Part shown: one piece after another, positions 34,620 to 39,951 of the stretch
Layout of the letters: every line of letters starts with the position of its first letter
How positions within the stretch are numbered: the first letter of the stretch is position 1
NCBI GenBank assembly: GCA_009778355.1
Contig: WRJY01000336.1
Coordinates: 1 to 39,951 of the forward strand
Direction of reading: 5' to 3'
From: Desulfovibrionaceae bacterium
Lineage (GTDB): Bacteria; Pseudomonadota; Gammaproteobacteria; Burkholderiales; Burkholderiaceae_C
DNA length: 39,951 bases
Program-made: the position numbers and the translations under genes
The notes under the pieces: generated by a model
The model's input: only the letters and a program-made list of their open reading frames with translations
Database searches by the model: none
Told to the model about the DNA's origin: nothing

Positions 34620-34656
34620 AGTGCCAAAAAGTGCAATTAAGTGGTGAAAAGTGCCG
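34620..34656 (+). promoter_or_regulatory. MraZ operator (four 10-bp-spaced direct repeats)
   Basis: AGTGC (34620), AGTGC (34630), AGTGG (34640) and AGTGC (34650) recur at exactly 10-base intervals, mostly preceded by A-runs. MraZ is known to bind short direct repeats at this spacing in front of its own gene, so this is the likely autorepression site of the mraZ-led operon, 40 bases before the mraZ start. Confidence 0.8.
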
Positions 34657-34695
34657 GTATCGTGTAAAGTCGGCGCTTGCAACAGGAGTTTTCGC

Positions 34696-35124
34696 GTGTT
34701 TCAAGGGCCATCGTCGTTGAGTCTGGATGCCAAGGGAAGGCTGTCGGTGCCGACCCGGCATCGCGACGCCTTGCTGACGGCTTGCGCCGGCGCGCTGACG
34801 ATCACCAAACACCCGGAAGGTTGCCTGATGGTGTTCCCGCGCACCGAGTGGGAAAAGTTCCGTGACCGCGTGACCGGACTGCCCATGTCCGCCCAATGGT
34901 GGAAGCGCATTTTTCTGGGCAATGCCATGGACGTTGAAATGGACGCCACGGGCCGCGTGCTGGTGCCGCCCGAGTTGCGCGCCGCCGCTGGCCTGACGCG
35001 CGAGGCGATGCTGCTGGGCATGACGACCTACTTCGAGCTGTGGGATCAGGCCACCTACGAGGCCAAGGAAGCCGAGGCCAGGCAGGCGGGGATGCCCCAG
35101 GCGGTTCAAGACTTTGTATTCTGA
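34696..35124 (+). CDS. mraZ: Transcriptional regulator MraZ
   Basis: Ring-forming regulator of the division and cell-wall cluster. The 142-residue protein has two AbrB-like swapped-hairpin domains with [11 protein letters not shown] and [15 protein letters not shown]. The start is GTG 34696 (MFQGPSSL) because AGGAG lies 7 bases upstream; an earlier in-frame ATG at 34651 falls inside the operator repeats. It is followed after 12 bases by rsmH, its conserved neighbour. Confidence 0.96.
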   Translation: MFQGPSSLSLDAKGRLSVPTRHRDALLTACAGALTITKHPEGCLMVFPRTEWEKFRDRVTGLPMSAQWWKRIFLGNAMDVEMDATGRVLVPPELRAAAGLTREAMLLGMTTYFELWDQATYEAKEAEARQAGMPQAVQDFVF

Positions 35125-35136
35125 TGGCGCAGACAG

Positions 35137-36069
35137 GTGAACACATGGTCCCACGCCACGGTACTGCTGAACGAGGCGGTCGACGCCCTCGTCACGGACC
35201 CGCAAGGCCAGTACGTGGATGCCACGTTCGGGCGCGGCGGGCACGCGCGCCTGATTTTGAGCCGGCTCGGCCCCGAAGGCAGTCTGACAGCCTGCGACAA
35301 GGACCCGGACGCGCTGGCCGAGGCGGCGCGGATCACCGACGCGCGCCTGGCCATCCGTCACCAAAGCCTTGCCGAGCTTGGCCGGTGGCCCTCGGGCAGC
35401 TTGGCTGGCGTGCTGATGGACTTGGGCGTCAGCTCTCCGCAAATCGACAACCCCGCGCGGGGTTTTTCTTTTCGCGCCGACGGCCCGCTGGACATGCGCA
35501 TGGACCCCACGCGCGGCCAGAGCGCGGCCCAGTGGCTGGCGCAGGCCAGCCAGCGGCAGATCGCGGAGGTCATTCGTGATTACGGAGAAGAACGGTTTGC
35601 TGTGGCCATTGCAAAGGCGGTTGTTGCGCGCCGACAGGCACGGGGGCCTGTTGCAACCACCGCTGAACTGGCCGCAATCGTGGCTGGCGCGGTCAAAACC
35701 CGCGAGCCGGGCCAGAACCCTGCAACGCGCACATTTCAGGCTGTTCGGATTTTCATCAACGCCGAGCTTGAAGAGCTCGAACAGGCGCTAGAGGCGAGTC
35801 TGCATGTGCTGCAACCTGGAGGCCGGCTCGTGGTGATCAGCTTCCATTCGCTGGAAGACCGCATCGTCAAGCAGTTCATCGCGCGGCATTCGCGCGCGGT
35901 GGTGGATCGCCGCGCGCCCTTTGCCGAACCCGCGCCCGCGCTGCTGCGCGCGCTGGCGCGCGTACGCCCCAGCGAGGCCGAGGTGGCCGCCAATGCGCGC
36001 GCGCGCAGCGCCATCATGCGCGTGGCCGAGCGCACCGCCGCGCCAGCCGATCCGGGGAGCGCGCCGTGA
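35137..36069 (+). CDS. rsmH: 16S rRNA (cytosine-1402-N4) methyltransferase RsmH
   Basis: Methylates C1402 in the ribosomal decoding centre. The 310-residue protein has the SAM-binding motif DATFGRGGH at 28-36, [12 protein letters not shown], the family insert [16 protein letters not shown], and the C-terminal [14 protein letters not shown]. The GTG at 35137 is the start that gives the family N-terminus ([14 protein letters not shown]-like). It is in the same frame as mraZ, after the mraZ TGA. The stop overlaps the ftsL start by 4 bases. Confidence 0.96.
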   Translation: MNTWSHATVLLNEAVDALVTDPQGQYVDATFGRGGHARLILSRLGPEGSLTACDKDPDALAEAARITDARLAIRHQSLAELGRWPSGSLAGVLMDLGVSSPQIDNPARGFSFRADGPLDMRMDPTRGQSAAQWLAQASQRQIAEVIRDYGEERFAVAIAKAVVARRQARGPVATTAELAAIVAGAVKTREPGQNPATRTFQAVRIFINAELEELEQALEASLHVLQPGGRLVVISFHSLEDRIVKQFIARHSRAVVDRRAPFAEPAPALLRALARVRPSEAEVAANARARSAIMRVAERTAAPADPGSAP

Positions 36070-36413
36070 CGCGGCTGTCGATCATGCTGCTGGCCGCCGT
36101 GGTGGTGTCGGCGCTGTACCTGGTGCGGGTGCAGTACGACTCGCGCCGCCTGTTCACCGAGCTGGACCGCGCGGAAGCCGAGTCGCAGCGGCTCGAAACC
36201 GAACGCAGCCGGCTGGAAGTGGAAAAGCGCGCCGGGGCGACCTCGCTGCGGGTCGAAAAACTGGCCAAGGAAAAGCTTGCCATGCGCACGGTGACGCCCG
36301 CCGTTACCGAGTACGTGACCTCCACCGCCGCCATGCCGGCGGCGCTGGCCCTGGCCGCGCCAGCCGCATCGGCTGCGTCGGCAGCGTCGCAAACGGAGGC
36401 CGGTCAGCCATGA
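36066..36413 (+). CDS. ftsL: Cell division protein FtsL
   Basis: Small bitopic divisome protein that works with FtsB and FtsQ to activate FtsWI. The 115-residue product starts at GTG 36066 (overlapping rsmH), with a membrane helix at about 3-20 and a periplasmic coiled coil at about 22-70 (heptads with [20 protein letters not shown]), then an Ala-rich tail. Sequence conservation is low in the family; position between rsmH and ftsI and the topology make the call. Confidence 0.92.
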   Translation: MTRLSIMLLAAVVVSALYLVRVQYDSRRLFTELDRAEAESQRLETERSRLEVEKRAGATSLRVEKLAKEKLAMRTVTPAVTEYVTSTAAMPAALALAAPAASAASAASQTEAGQP

Positions 36414-38146
36414 AGGACCTTCGCTACACGTCGAGTCCCCTGCTGGCGTCCAAGACGCCGGTCTGGCGCAGCAAGTTCATCGTGGCGGCGCTGGGGCTGG
36501 CGTTCGTCGCTCTGGTGGCGCGCGCGGGCTATGTGCAGGTGGTCGGCAACGCTTTCTTCCTGCGCCAGGGCGAGGTGCGTTTCGCGCGCACGCTGGAACT
36601 GCCGGCCAGCCGCGGCCGCATTCTGGACCGCAATGGCCTGCTGCTGGCTTCGAGCGTGGCGGCGCGCGGCATCTGGGCGATTCCCGAGGATGTCGAGCGC
36701 AACGCCGCCAAGCTCAAGCAACTGGCCAGGCTGCTGAACATGACGCCGGCTGAACTGAACCGCCGGCTTGCCGACGAGGACAAGACTTTCGTCTGGCTCA
36801 AGCGCCAGGTCGATGAGCCGGTTGCCCAGCAGATCGCGGACCTCAAGCTGGCCGGCATTTACCAGCGCAAGGAATACAAGCGCAAATACCCGGAAGGCGA
36901 AGCCGCCGCGCACATGGTGGGCTTTACCGACGTGGACAACAAGGGCGTGGAAGGCGCCGAAAAATCGTTTGAACAGCGGCTGGCCGGCAAGCCGGGCTCG
37001 CGCCGCGTCATCAAGGACCGCCTGGGCCAGGTGGTGGATGCCGTGGGCGAGGAGGTGCCGCCGGTCGATGGGCAGGACGTTCAGTTGTCCATCGACTCCA
37101 AGGTGCAGTTCTTCGCCTACCAGAAGCTGCGCGACACGGTCACCCAGCACAAGGCCAAATCCGGCAGCGTGGTGGTGCTCGACGCGCAGACCGGCGAAGT
37201 GCTAGCGCTGGCCAATTACCCCAGCTACAACCCCGACGAACGCCGCAATCTGGCCGGCGCGCAACTGCGCAACATCGCCGTCACCGACACCTTCGAGCCC
37301 GGCTCGGTGATGAAGCCCATCACCGTGGCGATGGCGCTGGATGCCGGCAAGGTGACGCCGCAGACCATCATCGACACCTCGCCGGGCTCCTACCAGTTCG
37401 GCAAATTCACCATCCGCGACACACACAACTACGGCGCGCTGACGGTGGAAGGCGTGATCCAGAAGTCGAGCAACATCGGCGCCCTGAAGATCGCCCAGAA
37501 GCTCAATGCCCAGCAGATGTGGGAAACCTACACCGCGCTGGGCTACGGACACAGGCCGGAACTGGCGTTTCCCGGCGCCGCCGCGGGCCTGCTGCGGCCC
37601 TGGAAAAGCTGGAAGCCGATCGAGCAGGCCACCGTTGCCTATGGCTATGGCCTTTCGGCGTCGCTGTTCCAGATGGCGCATTCGTACACCGCGTTCTCGC
37701 GCGACGGCAGCGTGATTCCCGTCACCTTGCTCAAAAGCCCGGACGGCGAACCGGCGCGGGGCGTGCGGGTGTTCTCCGAAAAAAGCGCCCGCGCGATACG
37801 CAAGATGCTGCAAATGGCCGCCGGCCCCGGCGGCACCGGCCAGCGTGCGCAAACCATGGGCTATTCGGTCGGCGGCAAGTCGGGCACGGCGCGCAAGCAG
37901 CAAGGCAACGGCTACGCCAGCGGCAAGTACCGCGCCTGGTTTGCCGGCATGTCGCCGATCGAGCAGCCGCGCGTGATCGTGGCCGTGATGATCGACGAGC
38001 CAGGCAACGGCGAATTCTTCGGCGGCCAGGTGGCCGCCCCCGTGTTCAGCGAGGTGGTGCAGCAAACGCTGCGCATCATGGGCGCGCAGCCTGACATGGC
38101 CGTCAAGCCCCAGATCGTGGCCGATCAGGTGGAGGAGTCCCTGTGA
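36410..38146 (+). CDS. ftsI: Septal peptidoglycan transpeptidase FtsI (PBP3)
   Basis: Class B penicillin-binding protein that cross-links septal wall with FtsW. The 578-residue protein has a cytoplasmic N-terminus, one membrane helix at about 22-40, a dimerisation domain with ASRGRILDRNG, and a transpeptidase domain with active serine S299 in S-V-M-K302, SSN at 353-355 and KSGT at 490-493. The ATG at 36410 overlaps the ftsL stop; the longer open frame upstream belongs to other genes. Confidence 0.97.
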   Translation: MKDLRYTSSPLLASKTPVWRSKFIVAALGLAFVALVARAGYVQVVGNAFFLRQGEVRFARTLELPASRGRILDRNGLLLASSVAARGIWAIPEDVERNAAKLKQLARLLNMTPAELNRRLADEDKTFVWLKRQVDEPVAQQIADLKLAGIYQRKEYKRKYPEGEAAAHMVGFTDVDNKGVEGAEKSFEQRLAGKPGSRRVIKDRLGQVVDAVGEEVPPVDGQDVQLSIDSKVQFFAYQKLRDTVTQHKAKSGSVVVLDAQTGEVLALANYPSYNPDERRNLAGAQLRNIAVTDTFEPGSVMKPITVAMALDAGKVTPQTIIDTSPGSYQFGKFTIRDTHNYGALTVEGVIQKSSNIGALKIAQKLNAQQMWETYTALGYGHRPELAFPGAAAGLLRPWKSWKPIEQATVAYGYGLSASLFQMAHSYTAFSRDGSVIPVTLLKSPDGEPARGVRVFSEKSARAIRKMLQMAAGPGGTGQRAQTMGYSVGGKSGTARKQQGNGYASGKYRAWFAGMSPIEQPRVIVAVMIDEPGNGEFFGGQVAAPVFSEVVQQTLRIMGAQPDMAVKPQIVADQVEESL

Positions 38147-38153
38147 AATCGAA

Positions 38154-38271
38154 CCACCCCCAGGCTTCACTCGCTGCGCGATGTTTCGCCTCCACCCTCG
38201 AGGGGGCGCGCCCACTGGCCGGGGAAACCCCGTCCACGGGCGCCTTGGCGTGGCCTGCTCCGCGGCCTTCG
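38154..38271. repeat. Dispersed Comamonadaceae-type intergenic repeat between ftsI and murE
   Basis: The 181-base gap holds a GC-rich block beginning CCACCCCCAGGCTTCACTCG, with the palindrome CCCTCGAGGG (38195-38204), the hairpin CGGGG-aaa-CCCCG (38220-38232) and the ending GCCTTGGCGTGGCCTGCTCC. I recall very similar blocks scattered between genes in many Comamonadaceae. A short open frame through it (from a GTG at 38143) is not supported as a gene. Confidence 0.65.
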
Positions 38272-38327
38272 GTCTCTTTTTTGTTTCATGCGTCGCGGGT
38301 CGTGCAAAACGCGGTGGAGCAACTGAA

Positions 38328-39821
38328 ATGATGCTGTTTCACACGCCGCAAGACGCCGCACGCTGGCTGCATGAGCGCGTGCGCGGCGATCTGCACGCCG
38401 ACAGCCGCAAGGTGCGGCCCGGCGACGGCTTCATCGCCTGGCCGGGCGCGGCCACCGATGGCCGGCAATTCGTGCCGGCGGCGCTGGCGCAGGGAGCGGG
38501 CGCCTGCCTGGTCGAGCGCGAAAGCGTCGAGGCGTTCGGCTTCGACGGCGAGGCCATCGGCGTTTACCCCGGGCTCAAGGCCGGCGCCGGCCCGATTGCC
38601 GCCGCGTACTGCCAAACGCCTTCGCGCTCGCTCGCGGTAGTGGCCATCACCGGCACCAACGGCAAGACCTCGTCGGCCTGGTGGCTGGCCTGGGCGCTCT
38701 CGAAATTGAAGCATGAAACCCTTTCGCCATGCGCCTTGGTGGGAACACTGGGCGTGGGGCTGCCGGACGCGCTGGAATACACCGGCCTGACCACGCCCGA
38801 CCCGGCGCTGCTGCAGCGGCGGCTGCGCGAGTTCGCCGATGGCGGCGTCAAGTCCTGCGCCATGGAGGCGTCGTCGATCGGGATTGCCGAACACCGGCTG
38901 GACGGCACGGCGATTCGTGTCGCGGTTTTCACCAACTTCACGCAGGATCATCTGGACTACCACGGCAGCATGGACGCCTACTGGGCCGCCAAGGCCGCGC
39001 TGTTCGGCTGGCCCGGCCTGCAGGCCGCCGTGGTCAACGTGGACGACCCGCGAGGGGCCGAACTGATGGAGCGCGCCCGCGCGCGCGGCCTCGACGTCTG
39101 GAGCGTGTCGCTGCGGCCCGGCGCGCGGCTGCACGCAACCGATCTGGCCTGGGGCGAACGCGGCCTGCGCTGGACGCTGTGCGAAGGAGCGCAGACCGCG
39201 CCCATGACCACGCCGCTGGTGGGCGAGTACAACGTGTCCAACCTGCTGGGCGTGATTGGCGCGCTGCGCGCGCTCGGCGTGCCGCTGGCCGACGCCGCCC
39301 GCGCCTGCGCCGATTTGCCGCCGGTGCCGGGCCGCATGGAGCGCGTGCAGGGCACGGACGGCTCGGGCGAGCCGCTGGTGGCGGTGGACTACGCCCACAC
39401 GCCCGCCGCGCTGGAAAAAGCGCTGGCCGCCCTGCGCCCGCTGGCCACGCAACGCGGCGGGCGGCTGTGGTGCGTGTTCGGCTGCGGCGGCGAGCGCGAC
39501 GCGGGCAAGCGGCCCCTGATGGGCGCGGCGGTGCAAGCGGGCGCGGATGCGGTGGTGGTCACCAGCGACAACCCGCGCGGCGAAGCGCCACAGGCGATCA
39601 TCGACGGCATCCTGCGCGGCCTGCGGCGCGTGGATGCGGCGCGGGTGGAGCCGGACAGGGCGCGGGCCATTGAATGGGCCATTGTGCAGGCTGGCGAGCG
39701 CGACGTGGTGCTGATCGCGGGCAAGGGCCACGAGGATTATCAGGAAGTGCGCGGCCAGCGGCTGCCTTTCTCCGACCAGCAGCAGGCGCGGGCGGCGCTC
39801 GCTTTGCGGGGGGCGTCATGA
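38328..39821 (+). CDS. murE: UDP-N-acetylmuramoyl-L-alanyl-D-glutamate--2,6-diaminopimelate ligase MurE
   Basis: Cytoplasmic ATP-dependent ligase adding the third amino acid to the peptidoglycan stem. The 497-residue protein has the substrate domain with DSRKVRPGDGFIA, ATP loop GTNGKTS at 109-115, MEASSIGI, and DNPR at 414-417, the motif that marks meso-diaminopimelate as substrate. ATG 38328 is chosen because GGAG lies 8 bases upstream; an adjacent ATG (38331) is possible. Its need for diaminopimelate is notable given the apparent dapF scar at 22760. The stop overlaps murF by 4 bases. Confidence 0.97.
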   Translation: MMLFHTPQDAARWLHERVRGDLHADSRKVRPGDGFIAWPGAATDGRQFVPAALAQGAGACLVERESVEAFGFDGEAIGVYPGLKAGAGPIAAAYCQTPSRSLAVVAITGTNGKTSSAWWLAWALSKLKHETLSPCALVGTLGVGLPDALEYTGLTTPDPALLQRRLREFADGGVKSCAMEASSIGIAEHRLDGTAIRVAVFTNFTQDHLDYHGSMDAYWAAKAALFGWPGLQAAVVNVDDPRGAELMERARARGLDVWSVSLRPGARLHATDLAWGERGLRWTLCEGAQTAPMTTPLVGEYNVSNLLGVIGALRALGVPLADAARACADLPPVPGRMERVQGTDGSGEPLVAVDYAHTPAALEKALAALRPLATQRGGRLWCVFGCGGERDAGKRPLMGAAVQAGADAVVVTSDNPRGEAPQAIIDGILRGLRRVDAARVEPDRARAIEWAIVQAGERDVVLIAGKGHEDYQEVRGQRLPFSDQQQARAALALRGAS

Positions 39822-39951
39822 CCAGCATGAACCTCAGCTTGCGCGACGCCGCTTCCGGCCTGACCGGGGCGCGGATTGTGGGCAACCCCGCCGCCGTCAT
39901 CGCCCGCGTCCACAGCGACACGCGCACCCTGCAAGCGGGCGACTTGTTCGT
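39818..39951 (+). CDS. murF: UDP-N-acetylmuramoyl-tripeptide--D-alanyl-D-alanine ligase MurF (partial)
   Basis: The first 44 codons are present before the window ends. MTSMNLSLRDAASGLTGARI continues to ARVHSDTRTLQAGDLFV, the family's N-terminal UDP-MurNAc-binding motif (HSDTR...GDLF). The ATG at 39818 overlaps the murE stop (ATGA); ATG 39827 is an alternative. The order murE-murF is standard, and the rest lies beyond 39951. Confidence 0.93.
   Translation, partial: MTSMNLSLRDAASGLTGARIVGNPAAVIARVHSDTRTLQAGDLF

Noticed and set aside
38143-38331. 62-codon frame overlapping the end of ftsI
   Set aside because: It runs through a dispersed non-coding repeat and has no recognisable protein features.

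Overview
The window is GC-rich chromosomal DNA from a betaproteobacterium, most likely order Burkholderiales, family Comamonadaceae. The evidence is gene order (ribBA-ribH-nusB-aminotransferase-ybgC-tolQRA; pstSCAB-phoU-phoB-phoR with a divergent ppx; dksA-hslVU followed by the mraZ/ftsL/ftsI/mur cluster), a Burkholderiales-style DksA with an Ala/Lys/Pro-rich leader and a degraded zinc site, and dispersed intergenic repeats of a type I recall from Comamonadaceae. Genes are packed tightly, and many neighbours overlap by 4 bases (ATGA or GTGA), so most belong to operons. No rRNA, tRNA, CRISPR array or transposase gene was seen.

Layout. 8-2063 (+): a ferritin-like diiron oxygenase and a ferredoxin/flavin reductase, probably a two-component monooxygenase of unknown substrate. 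2068-2466: a decayed EamA transporter fragment and non-coding DNA. 2467-8283 (-): one tight operon for riboflavin synthesis (ribBA, ribH), antitermination (nusB), a PLP aminotransferase, a YbgC thioesterase and the Tol envelope motor (tolQ, tolR, tolA). 8445-10155 (+): a tyrosine-phosphatase-like protein and ubiA. 10239-19031: the phosphate module, with ppx (-) divergent from pstS-pstC-pstA-pstB-phoU-phoB-phoR (+). Seven 11-bp-phased PhoB half-sites precede pstS, and a dispersed GC-rich element splits pstS from pstC and phoB from phoR. 18943-21592 (-): feoA-feoB plus a small four-cysteine membrane protein under a Fur-like palindrome; the first codons of feoB carry long heptanucleotide repeats. 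21652-26147 (+): ruvB, an apparent dapF deletion scar, a DUF484 protein, a MaoC-phosphotransacetylase fusion and xerC. 26272-32328 (+): a CobW-family GTPase, dksA, an uncharacterised STAS-like protein, and hslV-hslU. 32407-34240: a complete PvuII-type restriction-modification system (divergent M and C-R genes with C-boxes), AT-richer than its surroundings and probably inserted between hslU and mraZ. 34696-39951 (+): the start of the division and cell-wall cluster, mraZ-rsmH-ftsL-ftsI-murE-murF, with murF cut by the window end.

Most of the window is core metabolism and envelope biology. The less ordinary features are regulatory or structural: the extended Pho-box array, the possibly phase-variable feoB, an in-frame hairpin insertion in the aminotransferase, the dapF scar, and the PvuII-type system together with an apparent absence of CAGCTG in all 40 kb (read by eye). 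No wholly new multi-gene system is proven. The best candidates for undescribed biology are the feoB repeat switch with its Cys-rich partner, and the diiron oxygenase-reductase pair.
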